Shown here: positions 1 through 8,405 of the stretch, piece by piece
Position numbering within the stretch: position 1 is the stretch's first letter
Layout of the letters: each line of letters opens with the position of its first letter
Source: Enteractinococcus coprophilus
GTDB lineage: Bacteria; Actinomycetota; Actinomycetes; Actinomycetales; Micrococcaceae
Length of the DNA stretch: 64,000 nt
Assembly (NCBI RefSeq): GCF_006716305.1
Contig: NZ_VFOU01000001.1
Span: forward strand, 930,001-994,000
Direction of reading: 5' to 3'
Translations under genes and position numbers: made by a program
The notes under the pieces: generated by a model
Seen by the model: only the letters and a program-made list of their open reading frames with translations
Told to the model about the DNA's origin: nothing
Databases searched by the model: none

Positions 1-1
1 C

Positions 2-67
2 GTGAACTGGGACGACCTGATTGAAGGCTACAAAGTCCGCGGGCTGACGCTGTATGTAACAAACTAA
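2..67 (+). CDS. C-terminal end of a truncated protein
   Basis: Twenty-one sense codons are open from the window edge to a TAA at 65-67, ending in LTLYVTN. The frame continues beyond the left edge, so only the C-terminus is present. The tail is too short to assign a family. It is included because the codon choice (NWDDLIEGYKVRG) looks like real protein and because no other frame accounts for the edge. Function unknown. Confidence 0.45.
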   Translation: MNWDDLIEGYKVRGLTLYVTN

Positions 68-93
68 TCGACCTGGGTGTTGCGCCGCCGTCG

Positions 94-139
94 CGCTTTG
101 TGGACGACCCTTGCTCTCGTGGCCCTTTTCCACAAAGCG
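94..139. repeat. 11-bp inverted repeat upstream of the HNH gene
   Basis: CGCTTTGTGGA at 94-104 is repeated as its exact reverse complement TCCACAAAGCG at 129-139, with 24 bases between the arms. It lies between the stop of the partial gene and the start of the DUF222-HNH gene. There is no T-run after it, so it is more likely an operator or cruciform-type repeat than an intrinsic terminator. Its role is not known. Confidence 0.55.
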
Positions 140-185
140 TCTCGAGCGAATTCTAGACGGCGTCGCAGCATTTTAGGGTGGTGGC

Positions 186-1538
186 ATGACGACGACTTCA
201 ACCACCGCAGACGACCCAGTCCTCGACGAGATCGACCGGCAGATAACTCGACTTGAGCAGGTCCAAACCGAGAGTGCTGCGATCGATCGGATCCGGAAAA
301 CCGAACGGCTCATCGGGCGGCTGGAATCCGTCCAACTATGGGACACTACCGCACTGAAAACACTGCGCCTAACACGCGAAACCCGCGGCAACATCCCAAA
401 AGCTCACCGAGGCAAGGGCCTCGGTGGGGAAGTCGCACTGGCCCGGTCCGTGTCACCGGCGCGTGGAAAACAACACCTCGAATTGGCTGACACGCTGTCC
501 GCAGATATGCGCCACACGTCAGCCGCACTGGCTGACGGGCACATCCGAGCAGAGCACGCTCAGGCTGTTGCCAAGGAGACTTCAGAGCTGTCAGCCTTAC
601 AGCGGCGCAAAGTCGATGCCGCAATGAAAGATCGTTATGGGACCGCTGGTCCACGAGAATTAGCCAATGAGGCTCGAGCACATGCACAGCGCTTGAATCC
701 GCGCGCCGCGGCGGATCGATTCGCCAAGGCCAAAGACCACCGCAGGGTGACCACTCAACCAGCAGGTGATGGCCTATCCAAGCTCATTGCGATTGGCCCG
801 ACCGCCGATGTTGTCGCGGCCGAACAAAGTTTGCGGCAGTGGGCTAAAACCCAAGTCGCCAAAGGCAAGACCCAAGACAAAGACGGCAAGAAACGAACTC
901 GAGACCAGCTGATGTTCGATGAGCTGCTCCAACGGATTGCCGGGCAATCCGATGCCCCAGCGGTGAAGGTCGAAATCTTGTTGGCGATGACTCCGGAGAC
1001 TCTGCTGGCTCAGGGAGCTGACCCGGCGTGGCTCGTCGGTCACGGCCCCATTCCCGCTCCGGTCGCTCGAGGGTGGTTGGCAGATGCAGACCTGAGCGTT
1101 TACCTCCGGCGCGTGTTCACTGACCCGCAGGCTCAGCAGATCCTCGGTTTAGAATCGCAAGCCAGAAGATTTCCCGGTGGTGTCCGCAAGATGGTGTTGC
1201 TTCGAGACAACTCGTGTCGTACCCCATTTTGTGAAGCACCTATCGTTGATACGGATCATATCGTCCCGCATCGAGACGTGGGCGCATCGAACTGGAAGAA
1301 TGCTTCTGGACTGTGCGCAGCGTGTAATCAAACGAAAGAAAACCGGGGGTGGCGCCACGAAGGTGATGCTTCAACTCTCCACGTCATCACCCCCACGGGT
1401 CACAGATATACGAACAAGGCTGGGCCGCTTATCCCAGGTGCAGAACCCCAACGAGCACACGACCCGAAACCACCCGATGGCAATCATGCCAACGATGATG
1501 CATCTCTAGAACGACTTCCGCCAGGGCCATCGCCCTAA
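186..1538 (+). CDS. DUF222 / 13E12-type HNH endonuclease domain protein
   Basis: A 450-residue protein of the actinobacterial DUF222-HNH (13E12 repeat) family. The N-terminal two thirds is an alpha-helical, charged DUF222-like region. The C-terminal HNH nuclease fold has the cysteine pair CRTPFC near residue 345, the DHIVPH metal site, and CAACNQTKENRGW with the second cysteine pair. ATG 186 is preceded by an AGGGTGG ribosome site. Family members are multicopy in actinobacterial genomes and their biological role is unclear; a homing or restriction-like nuclease role is inferred from the HNH fold only. A strong terminator follows at 1588. A second, divergent family member lies at the right edge of the window (62932-64000). 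Confidence 0.85.
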   Translation: MTTTSTTADDPVLDEIDRQITRLEQVQTESAAIDRIRKTERLIGRLESVQLWDTTALKTLRLTRETRGNIPKAHRGKGLGGEVALARSVSPARGKQHLELADTLSADMRHTSAALADGHIRAEHAQAVAKETSELSALQRRKVDAAMKDRYGTAGPRELANEARAHAQRLNPRAAADRFAKAKDHRRVTTQPAGDGLSKLIAIGPTADVVAAEQSLRQWAKTQVAKGKTQDKDGKKRTRDQLMFDELLQRIAGQSDAPAVKVEILLAMTPETLLAQGADPAWLVGHGPIPAPVARGWLADADLSVYLRRVFTDPQAQQILGLESQARRFPGGVRKMVLLRDNSCRTPFCEAPIVDTDHIVPHRDVGASNWKNASGLCAACNQTKENRGWRHEGDASTLHVITPTGHRYTNKAGPLIPGAEPQRAHDPKPPDGNHANDDASLERLPPGPSP

Positions 1539-1587
1539 GTTCGCGGTGCTACTTCGGCACGTCGTCGTACACGGCGGCCGAGAAGAC

Positions 1588-1635
1588 AGCGGCGTTACCC
1601 CGTCATAGCGGCGGGGTAACGCCGCTGCCCTTTTT
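1588..1635. terminator. Intrinsic terminator between convergent genes
   Basis: A 15-bp perfect stem (AGCGGCGTTACCCCG with CGGGGTAACGCCGCT) with a 9-base loop is followed by GCCCTTTTTC. It sits between the convergent HNH gene (+) and the pyrimidine dimer glycosylase gene (-). The T-run serves the plus strand; the minus strand has only a weak counterpart. Confidence 0.85.
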
Positions 1636-1637
1636 CA

Positions 1638-2108
1638 TCACGGAGAGGTTCGTGTTCCGGGGCGTTCCCACGATTCGATCGTGCCCGCTACAGGTACAAA
1701 TAACGGGTGCACCGGGATGAGCTGTTCGGTGGCCTCGAGGATTTCTGCACGCTCGGCCAGGAACTCTGGCGAGCGCTGAAAGAGCTTGGCTCGCAGATGA
1801 GATAGTTCAAATCCCAGCTGACCGAAGGTCACTGGGATGACGGCCGGATCTGTATCAGCAGGACTGTGAACGATTCGCGTGGCATCGAAACGATAGCCTC
1901 GGTCCACGGCTTCGGCGTGCAGCCCCGCTAAGTATGCGCCGATCGCTAGCTCCGGCTGCGGATGGGATTTGAACCGCTCCAGTTGCGGGTGCGCGGTATA
2001 TCCGCGCGTGCGTCCCAAGAGCACAGCCTGAGCTAACAGGGCCTCGCGCCAGCACGCGACCAAACCCTGCCGATCCAATAACGAGGGATGCAGCGACCAT
2101 AGACGCAT
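1638..2108 (-). CDS. Pyrimidine dimer DNA glycosylase (endonuclease V-like)
   Basis: A 156-residue protein whose N-terminus MRLWSLHPSLLDRQGLVACW and following WREALLAQ match the Pyr_excise family (PF03013). These relatives of phage T4 endonuclease V excise UV-induced cyclobutane pyrimidine dimers and nick the abasic site. The glutamate in WREALL is in the position expected for the family's catalytic acid. No signal peptide or membrane segment is present, so it is cytoplasmic. It starts two bases after the hemH stop and probably shares its transcript. The link to haem synthesis may simply be co-transcription. Family call is firm; activity is inferred. Confidence 0.8.
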   Translation of the reverse strand: MRLWSLHPSLLDRQGLVACWREALLAQAVLLGRTRGYTAHPQLERFKSHPQPELAIGAYLAGLHAEAVDRGYRFDATRIVHSPADTDPAVIPVTFGQLGFELSHLRAKLFQRSPEFLAERAEILEATEQLIPVHPLFVPVAGTIESWERPGTRTSP

Positions 2109-2110
2109 GC

Positions 2111-3328
2111 TTAAGGCACCAATCCGGCAGCTGCAGGGCTAAATCCGCGGCGCACGTTTTCACAACAGCCCGGTCGGCACACGTCAAACCACGGACCAAG
2201 ATCCGTCATCGCAGATCGATCTCCAGCCGGAACCGCGGCGACGCGTTCCTGGATAAGATCTACTAGGCCGGTTACAAACTCAGGATGAACCCCCGGGGTT
2301 TGGGTCCGTGTGGCTAGTAGGCCAGCATCTTCGGCGGCTTCGATCGCTTCTTCATCGAGATCCCACAGCACTTCCATATGATCGCTCAAAAAGCCCAGCG
2401 GCACAATCGCCACGGCTTTGATGCCCTCGGCGGGCAGCTCAGCGATCCGATCGCACACATCCGGTTCCAACCACGGCTGGGAGGCCGGGCCGGAACGGGA
2501 TTGATATACCAGTTCCCACTGGGTCTCGCCCCATGCAGGAACGGCTGCGCGCAACTGCTCCATAATGACTCCGCCCACCGCACGGTGCTGTGCAGCATAC
2601 GCTCCGCCTTCACCCAGGGTGAGCTCTTCCGGACCGGAGCGGGCTGCATCGGTCATCGGGATGGAGTGCGTTGCAAATAACACGCGCACTTCCTCGGGGG
2701 CCAAGCCCTGGGCCGAGAAGTCACGAAGTGCTGCCTCGACGCCCTCGCGAAACGGTGTGACAAACCCGGGGTGATCGAAGAACTGTCGGACCTTATCGAT
2801 GGTGACTTTGCCGGCCAAGCCGGTATCGATCAGGGCGCGGGCGAAATCCTCGCGATACTGGCGACAGCTCGAATACGAAGAATACGCACTGGTGGCAATG
2901 GCCAACAAGCGAGTATGCCCATTATCTGCAGCCTGCTGAACGGTGTCTTCTAGATATGGCGCCCAGTTGCGGTTGCCCCAGTAGACCGGCAGGTCGATAC
3001 CGCGGTCGCGTAATTGGGCTTCGATCGAGGCGCGGAGCTGTTTGTTGTGTTCATTAATTGGGCTGACCCCACCAAAATGCCGGTAGTGGGTAGCGACTTC
3101 TTCTAACCGTTCATCCGGAATGCCGCGCCCGGCGGTCACATTGCGAAGAAAAGGGATGACGTCTTCTTGGCCTTCCGGTCCGCCAAAGCCGGTTAACAGG
3201 ATCGCGTCATAATCTTGTGGGGTGGTCACATACGCTGCCTCGGTGTTCGAGGCCGGTGAAGCAAACGGCACAGGATCGTTCTCGGAATGCAGGTTGTCGA
3301 TGGGTTCGTGTTGGCTGGTCTCAGACAT
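2111..3328 (-). CDS. hemH: Ferrochelatase (coproporphyrin III ferrochelatase type)
   Basis: A 405-residue ferrochelatase that inserts Fe2+ into the porphyrin near the end of haem synthesis; in actinobacteria the substrate is coproporphyrin III (CpfC). After a variable 38-residue acidic N-terminus comes the core starting DAILLTGFGGPEG, and the metal-site motif FATHSIPM. One cysteine in SSYSSCRQYRED and a C-terminal CRPGCC cluster match the four ligands of the [2Fe-2S] cluster known from mycobacterial ferrochelatase. A ribosome site AAGGGG precedes the ATG. The gene is divergent from a MarR regulator 132 bases away, and a protoglobin lies just beyond that, giving a small haem-related neighbourhood. 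Confidence 0.93.
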   Translation of the reverse strand: MSETSQHEPIDNLHSENDPVPFASPASNTEAAYVTTPQDYDAILLTGFGGPEGQEDVIPFLRNVTAGRGIPDERLEEVATHYRHFGGVSPINEHNKQLRASIEAQLRDRGIDLPVYWGNRNWAPYLEDTVQQAADNGHTRLLAIATSAYSSYSSCRQYREDFARALIDTGLAGKVTIDKVRQFFDHPGFVTPFREGVEAALRDFSAQGLAPEEVRVLFATHSIPMTDAARSGPEELTLGEGGAYAAQHRAVGGVIMEQLRAAVPAWGETQWELVYQSRSGPASQPWLEPDVCDRIAELPAEGIKAVAIVPLGFLSDHMEVLWDLDEEAIEAAEDAGLLATRTQTPGVHPEFVTGLVDLIQERVAAVPAGDRSAMTDLGPWFDVCRPGCCENVRRGFSPAAAGLVP

Positions 3329-3460
3329 TGGGTCCCCTTGTGAACATGGTTGGTCGGATGTCAGCGGCTGGGGTGCACTGTAGTATGGAAGGCACAGTAC
3401 AGAACACCCCTGTCCGATCGAAGCGACTGAATAATTTAGTTAGAACGGCTAATAGTTTCC

Positions 3461-4036
3461 TTGGCTAACAATACTCGTAAGACCCCCGCGACGTCTAATG
3501 GTCGAAGCTCACGAGAGCTTTCCATGCTGGACCCGCGTGTTATGGACCCGACCCAAGAGCTCATCTCCCGGGATGATTACACGGTTGAAGACCTCGACCA
3601 GATTGTTGAGGTCATGGAAGCGATGCGCAGGTGGCGCACGGTCGAGCGTAAACTCAACGACGCGTCGCGCCAGTACATGCAACTGGGCGAGAATGACATG
3701 CGCGCGGTGCGGTACATGATTGCCATGCAGCGTAACGGGACACTTGCGACCCCCAGCGACGTCGCACGTCACCTAGGGATTACGACCGCCTCGGTCTCAA
3801 AAATGGTAGACCGACTGGTGGCCGGCAATCACGTGGAGCGCCTGCCGCACCCGCAAGACCGTCGCAGTACGGCACTGCAAGTCACCGAAGAAACCCAAGC
3901 AATTGCGCGGCAGTCGGTAGGGCACAACCATGCATTGCGGTTTCATGCGATCGGAAGCCTGTCTGCAGACGAGCGCACAGCCGTCATCAAATTCTTTGAC
4001 GCCTTCGCCGCCACGGGCGAACCAGGCGCTCAGTAA
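3461..4036 (+). CDS. MarR family transcriptional regulator
   Basis: A MarR-type winged-helix repressor of 191 residues from a TTG start (a later ATG at 3523 is possible, 170 residues). The DNA-binding core runs from about residue 75, with recognition-helix sequence TPSDVARHLGITTASVSKMV followed by the wing LPHPQDRRSTALQVTE. No effector-sensing cysteine is obvious. Divergent transcription from hemH suggests it may regulate haem synthesis or the downstream protoglobin, but the target is inferred from position only. There is no good Shine-Dalgarno before the TTG; TAATAG at 3450-3455 could be a -10 close to the start. Confidence 0.85.
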   Translation: MANNTRKTPATSNGRSSRELSMLDPRVMDPTQELISRDDYTVEDLDQIVEVMEAMRRWRTVERKLNDASRQYMQLGENDMRAVRYMIAMQRNGTLATPSDVARHLGITTASVSKMVDRLVAGNHVERLPHPQDRRSTALQVTEETQAIARQSVGHNHALRFHAIGSLSADERTAVIKFFDAFAATGEPGAQ

Positions 4037-4137
4037 CGGTCCTGGCGCTGTGAGTGCCGGTTGCATGTGCCAGGAGATTCGTTAGCCTGGGGGTAGGTGT
4101 GTGCGTCACGCCACATCTTGCGACTTCGGAGGCTGAG

Positions 4138-4728
4138 ATGACTACGAGTACAAATCCCGCCGGCTACACCTACGACCAAGAGCTGCCACCTTCTCCCGTG
4201 AGCCGCCAACGGCTCGATGAGCTGTTGACCGATGTCATGTGGGCTGAAGAAGACGTGCCCGCGCTGCGTCGGGCAGGTGAAATCCTGGCCCCGCGCGTAG
4301 CTGAGATCCTGGATATCTGGTACGACTTCATCGGCTCGACCCCGCACCTGGTTGCAGTTTTTCACGGCCCCGACGGCGAACCGGATGCCAACTATCTGGC
4401 GCGGGTTCGTGGCCGTTTTGAACAATGGGTGCTCGATGTGTGTGAGCGGCACTTTGATGACCGCTGGTTGGCCTATCAGGAAGAAATCGCGCTGCGGCAC
4501 CACACGACCAAAAAGAACCAGACCGACGGCGTCGATTCCCCGGCCACGCACGTGCCGATGGCCGATATGTTGGCGCTGGTGGTTCCCGTAACGCTTTCCA
4601 TCCGCCCGTTCCTGGAAGAAGGCGCAACCGCCGACGACGATGTGGAGGCCATGAATCAAGCCTGGTTCAAAGCCGTCACCGTGACCCTGGTGCTGTGGTC
4701 GCGGCCGTATGCCGGACAGCTGTGGTGA
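4138..4728 (+). CDS. Protoglobin-like haem protein
   Basis: From ATG 4138, with CGGAGG six bases upstream, this encodes 196 residues of the protoglobin family (PF11563), a single-domain relative of globin-coupled sensors. Family features seen are the N-terminal GYTYDQELPPSP stretch, the helix WYDFIGSTPHL and the helix VLDVCERHFDDRW, whose histidine is in the position of the proximal haem ligand. Protoglobins bind O2, CO and NO; the physiological role here is not known. It has no output domain, so it is a stand-alone globin. Proximity to hemH and the MarR regulator suggests co-regulation with haem supply. Confidence 0.8.
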   Translation: MTTSTNPAGYTYDQELPPSPVSRQRLDELLTDVMWAEEDVPALRRAGEILAPRVAEILDIWYDFIGSTPHLVAVFHGPDGEPDANYLARVRGRFEQWVLDVCERHFDDRWLAYQEEIALRHHTTKKNQTDGVDSPATHVPMADMLALVVPVTLSIRPFLEEGATADDDVEAMNQAWFKAVTVTLVLWSRPYAGQLW

Positions 4729-4821
4729 GTGCGCTACTCGCAGGCGTTATCTAGCACCAAGTGCGTAGGGAGTGCTTTAGTCTTATCGACACTATCGTTT
4801 TGACAAGGAAGCTTCCGCACC

Positions 4822-5568
4822 GTGATTCTTGGCATTTTGCTGCTCAGTTTTGTCGCTACCGCTCTGCAGCGGCTCACCGGGCTGGGCTTTGCCATGCTTA
4901 CCGCTCCATTTGCGGTCGTAGCCCTCGGAACACACCAGGGCATTATGCTCATTACAGCACTTGCGGTGATTGCCTCGCTCTTTATGCTGCCGAGCATGTG
5001 GCGGGACATTGATTGGTCCAGAGTCGCCTGGATCGGTATTCCCGCAGCGTTATCAGTGGTGCCAGCTGCCTGGTTGGGCACCCATATTGACGGTGCCATG
5101 ATTTACCTGCTGGTCGGGATCTTAGTGATCATCGGGCTCAGCGTGGCTCTTCTCATGCGTGGCTCCGGGGAGCCAATCACGAACCGAGGGGCGCAGATGC
5201 TCACCGGAGTAGGCGCCGGGGCCGGCAGTGTCCTGGCCGGTATCGGCGGGCCGGCCGTCACAATTTTTGGGGTATTGTCTCGCTGGCCGGTGGCCTCCTT
5301 TGCGGCCACGTTGCAACCCATCTGGGTGATGACAGCCTCCGCCACCCTGACCGGACGCTCTTGGTTTATGGGCTCGACCCTGCCCGAGCTGACCTGGTGG
5401 ATGTGGTTAGTAGCCGCCGTGGGCATCGCCGTAGGTATGTGGGCTGGTCAACGCGCCCTGGGCAAAGTCAACGACCGGGTAGTGTTCGGCATCGTCGTTG
5501 TGCTAGCCATGGTCGGTGCGGTCTTGTCCGTGATTACCGGGATCAATCAGCTACTGTCAGCAGACTAG
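4822..5568 (+). CDS. TauE/SafE family membrane transporter
   Basis: A 248-residue integral membrane protein with about seven to eight hydrophobic helices, of the TauE/SafE (DUF81) family of sulfite or organosulfonate exporters. The two half-repeats typical of the family are visible, each starting near a glycine-rich patch (RLTGLGFAML near residue 15; GVGAGAGSVLAGIGGPAVT near residue 132). GTG 4822 is used, with AAGGAAG upstream. The substrate cannot be told from sequence. It stands alone between the protoglobin and the FUSC gene on the same strand. Confidence 0.85.
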   Translation: MILGILLLSFVATALQRLTGLGFAMLTAPFAVVALGTHQGIMLITALAVIASLFMLPSMWRDIDWSRVAWIGIPAALSVVPAAWLGTHIDGAMIYLLVGILVIIGLSVALLMRGSGEPITNRGAQMLTGVGAGAGSVLAGIGGPAVTIFGVLSRWPVASFAATLQPIWVMTASATLTGRSWFMGSTLPELTWWMWLVAAVGIAVGMWAGQRALGKVNDRVVFGIVVVLAMVGAVLSVITGINQLLSAD

Positions 5569-5650
5569 ATTTGGGCTACAGTAGCAGGTTCACTTTGACT
5601 ACAGTTGTGGCAGATCTTGCCGCTAGCGGTGTCAAGGAAAGGACCGTGTC

Positions 5651-6808
5651 ATGTCATCCGATCCGCGTGATCAGTCATCCACCGACGAGGCCACCGCCGA
5701 TCACCTAGAGGACCGGCCTGAATCCCTGGGCACCCGGATCCTCCGTCTGCTCAAAGACCCCGAAACCACCGGCGATTTGCTGTTGGCCGTCAAGGCAGTC
5801 ATCGCCGCGACCAGTGCGTGGGCCCTTTCCGTCGGTGTGTTGGGCACCGACGTCGCCTTCATGGCCCCGTGGACAGCGTTGCTGACCGTGCACGCGACCG
5901 TGCACCGCTCGCTGTCACGCGGTGCACAAACCGCGATCTCCACCGCGGTTGGGATGGGGCTGGCATTTGTAATTATGCACTTCCTCGGGGTGAACATCTG
6001 GACATTCGCTCTGGCGCTGTTCATTGGGCTCATGGGCGCCCGGCTATCGTGGATTCGAGACGAAGGCGTGGCCATTGCCACAACCGCAATTTTTATTTTC
6101 ACGTCCGATGACCCAATGTTTGCCGACCGGTTTATCGAGCTGGTGCTGGGTGTGAGTGTCGGCATTGTGGTCAATATGCTCGTGCTACCACCGCTGCGTG
6201 ACCGGCAGGCCGCCCGTTACGTCGACAGTATTAACCGGCGTATGGGTGCGGTCTTGGTTGACATGGCCGAAGAATTTTCGGAGACCTGGGGCATGGAGCG
6301 GGCGGATGCCTGGATGGAAGAAACCGAGTCGATGAGCGATGAGTTGAACTCGGCGTGGAGGATGGTCAAGCTGGCCCGGGAGTCCCGGCGGGAGAACCCG
6401 CGGCGCTTGCTGCGTCGCAAGTTTTACGACAAAGACCACGACATCGACTACGATCAGGTGCTCAGCCACATCGATGAGGGCATCTCGCATCTACGCAATT
6501 TGACCCGCACAATGCGCGAAGCCACCTGGGCGATCAATTCCTGGGATGAACAATTCCGCGAAGGCTGGGTGCGCATCACGTGCGAGCTAGGGGAGGCCAT
6601 TGCCGATCCCGACGGCGACGTCGCAGCCCAACACGAGCGCCTTGATGATTTGGTGACCACCATGTCACGGGCTGATGAATTACCACATATCCAATGGCCT
6701 GTTTACGGGTCGATGCTGGCAAGTCTGCGCCACATCATCCATATCTTTTCGGATGTCACATCAGATCGCGAATCCCGGGACCCCGGCGACGAAGCCACCG
6801 CGGACTAA
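5651..6808 (+). CDS. FUSC family membrane protein (aromatic acid exporter-like)
   Basis: A 385-residue protein with a short charged N-terminus, six or so hydrophobic helices between residues 35 and 185, then a long charged cytoplasmic region (residues 190-385) rich in Arg, Glu and Asp. This is the layout of the FUSC/aromatic acid exporter family (ArAE, DUF939-like). Substrate unknown. AAGGAAAGGA precedes the ATG. Its stop codon overlaps that of the convergent patatin gene by four bases (6805-6808), leaving no room for a terminator between the two genes. Confidence 0.75.
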   Translation: MSSDPRDQSSTDEATADHLEDRPESLGTRILRLLKDPETTGDLLLAVKAVIAATSAWALSVGVLGTDVAFMAPWTALLTVHATVHRSLSRGAQTAISTAVGMGLAFVIMHFLGVNIWTFALALFIGLMGARLSWIRDEGVAIATTAIFIFTSDDPMFADRFIELVLGVSVGIVVNMLVLPPLRDRQAARYVDSINRRMGAVLVDMAEEFSETWGMERADAWMEETESMSDELNSAWRMVKLARESRRENPRRLLRRKFYDKDHDIDYDQVLSHIDEGISHLRNLTRTMREATWAINSWDEQFREGWVRITCELGEAIADPDGDVAAQHERLDDLVTTMSRADELPHIQWPVYGSMLASLRHIIHIFSDVTSDRESRDPGDEATAD

Positions 6809-7689
6809 AGCCCCAAAAACTCCTTGATCGCCGGCATCTCACGGCGGGCTTGCTCCAGGCCGCACCGGTGGGCCGCGTTGAGTTTGGCGACATTGCGCTC
6901 GCCGTTGGCCACCGGCATAACTTCGGGAACGAACAGGTAGGCGTTGCCTTCGGCCTCAAGTTCAAAGAGTTTCTCTCGGGTTTGGTTGTATCGCCACCAG
7001 CGAGTGAGTAGCGCATCGGCGACAGCCGGATATTTGCGGAAGTAGGTGCGATAAAATGTTGGGAACTTTTCCGGCTCTTTGCGATATTCACGTTCCCGCG
7101 TCAGCACGACGAGGAAACGGTCATACCCTAAGCCCTGGGCCACGCTGATTGGTACTCCGCCGTCGGTGCCGAGAGCGCCGTCGACATAGGTTCGCCCGTC
7201 AATGTTGACCGGCGGCATCACAATGGGCATGGTCGACGACGCACGGACGCGCCGCATCAGATCGGGTAACTCGGGCGCGTCATTACGACCCCACCACACA
7301 GTGGCACCGGAGTGGATATCAAAACCACCGATCCGAAAATCCGCAGGGTTCTGTTGGAACGCATTCCAGTCATATGCCAGGGGCATGCCAGGCAGGCCAG
7401 CGCGTTCATAAATATACTCAGCGTGAAAAAGGCCCTTACCGCGCAGGAAAGTCCGCCAGTCGCCAAAGTCCGGGTCGGCGGCGAAATCCGTAAAAGACGC
7501 GCGGGCTCGCGGAGCGTCGAGGGATAGATAGTTCGCGGTGTTGGACGCCCCAGCTGAAATGCCCGCCACGAAAGGTGCGTGAATGTCCTCTTCTAACAGC
7601 GCGACGACCATCCCAGAGGTATAGGAGGCTCGCATGCCGCCGCCTTCGAACAGTAGGGCGGTCTGCTGCAGCAAAGTGGTATATGGCAT
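6805..7689 (-). CDS. Patatin-like phospholipase (RssA/YjjU type)
   Basis: A 294-residue patatin-family serine hydrolase. The oxyanion-hole glycine-rich motif EGGGMRASY is at residues 15-23, the nucleophile elbow GISAGAS near residue 43, and the catalytic aspartate in DGGVPI near residue 176, so the Ser-Asp dyad is intact. No signal peptide is present, which suggests a cytoplasmic or membrane-associated lipid acyl hydrolase. YjjU-like homologues have poorly known substrates. It is transcribed alone, convergent with the FUSC gene. Confidence 0.88.
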   Translation of the reverse strand: MPYTTLLQQTALLFEGGGMRASYTSGMVVALLEEDIHAPFVAGISAGASNTANYLSLDAPRARASFTDFAADPDFGDWRTFLRGKGLFHAEYIYERAGLPGMPLAYDWNAFQQNPADFRIGGFDIHSGATVWWGRNDAPELPDLMRRVRASSTMPIVMPPVNIDGRTYVDGALGTDGGVPISVAQGLGYDRFLVVLTREREYRKEPEKFPTFYRTYFRKYPAVADALLTRWWRYNQTREKLFELEAEGNAYLFVPEVMPVANGERNVAKLNAAHRCGLEQARREMPAIKEFLGL

Positions 7690-8200
7690 ACTTTCAGCTT
7701 AGGACACCCGCCTTGCCACTCGATACGTTTGGCAGCGACTGGGGATTTGCGGCCAGATTCTTTGACAAAGTCCGCTGTTGTTTTCTGCTGTCCAACAATC
7801 TCGTTGCTACGACCACGTGGAAATTCGCTAGGGCCAGCGCTCAAGAGCTCAGCGGTATTATGGTGTCCGGTCGACTACCAACCGGCCACCCATAACTGAC
7901 ATTGGAGTCACGTCGGAATCTTTCACAGGCAAGCCCTGGCCTTATGATATTCCGCACGGTAGCCCTAGTGATGACATGATTTAGGCTGGTCATATCCAGA
8001 CATCTAGTGTCCGGCGGAGCAACTTGGCCGAACTTATGTGAGGTATATCGTGTTAGTGCTTGTTCTTTGGTGTTCAACTGAACAAGTTAGCGAATTCTCC
8101 CGTTGTGACGGGTTCGCGTATGTGGAAAAGTCTAGGCTCTAAGGGCTTGCTGAGTTAGGATAACGATAAGACCGTACACGCTTGAAATTGAGGAGCCACG
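7690..8200. other. 511-base intergenic region with a 14-bp palindrome
   Basis: No convincing gene is visible on either strand; short open frames here lack ribosome sites and family resemblance. The stretch holds the upstream region of the patatin gene at its left end and of the HTH gene at its right end. The only clear structure is the palindrome at 8071-8084 and a surrounding inverted repeat at 8059-8086. GAGGAG before ATG 8201 is the ribosome site of the HTH gene. Confidence 0.6.
8059..8086. promoter_or_regulatory. Palindromic candidate operator upstream of the HTH gene
   Basis: TGTTCA-AC-TGAACA at 8071-8084 is a perfect palindrome with a two-base spacer. It sits inside a second inverted repeat, CTTGTTC (8059-8065) with GAACAAG (8080-8086). 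It lies 117 bases upstream of the HTH gene start. The order GTTC...GAAC is the opposite of the LexA box GAAC...GTTC, so it is not an SOS box. It could be bound by the HTH protein or another dimeric regulator; that is inference. Confidence 0.4.
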
Positions 8201-8395
8201 ATGATTGAGGCCTGGATGTCTGCCGACGACATTGCCGAACACCTTGGTGTTACGAAGCACACGATTTACGGGTGGATCAATGACCGCTCCATGCCAGCAC
8301 ACAAGATCGGCCGTTTATGGAAGTTCAAGGCTTCCGAAGTCGACGAGTGGGTGCGCACCGGCGGTGCCGCTGTGGTGGAAGAAGACGAAGACTAA
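8201..8395 (+). CDS. BldC/excisionase-type helix-turn-helix protein
   Basis: A 64-residue protein consisting almost only of a MerR/excisionase-like winged HTH. Helix 1-2 is WMSADDIAEHLGVTKHTIYG, the wing runs through MPAHKIGRLWKF, and the end is an acidic tail EEDED. This architecture matches BldC-like and SinI-free excisionase-family DNA-binding proteins common in actinobacteria. There is no integrase nearby, so a phage excisionase role is unlikely; a housekeeping or developmental DNA-binding role is more plausible. It is monocistronic, with GAGGAG before the ATG and a strong bidirectional terminator directly after. Confidence 0.85.
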   Translation: MIEAWMSADDIAEHLGVTKHTIYGWINDRSMPAHKIGRLWKFKASEVDEWVRTGGAAVVEEDED

Positions 8396-8405
8396 TTTTG
8401 ACAAG

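Noticed and set aside
7841-8077. 78-codon minus-strand open frame
   Set aside because: TTG start, no ribosome site, no domain and no hydrophobic pattern; more likely non-coding.
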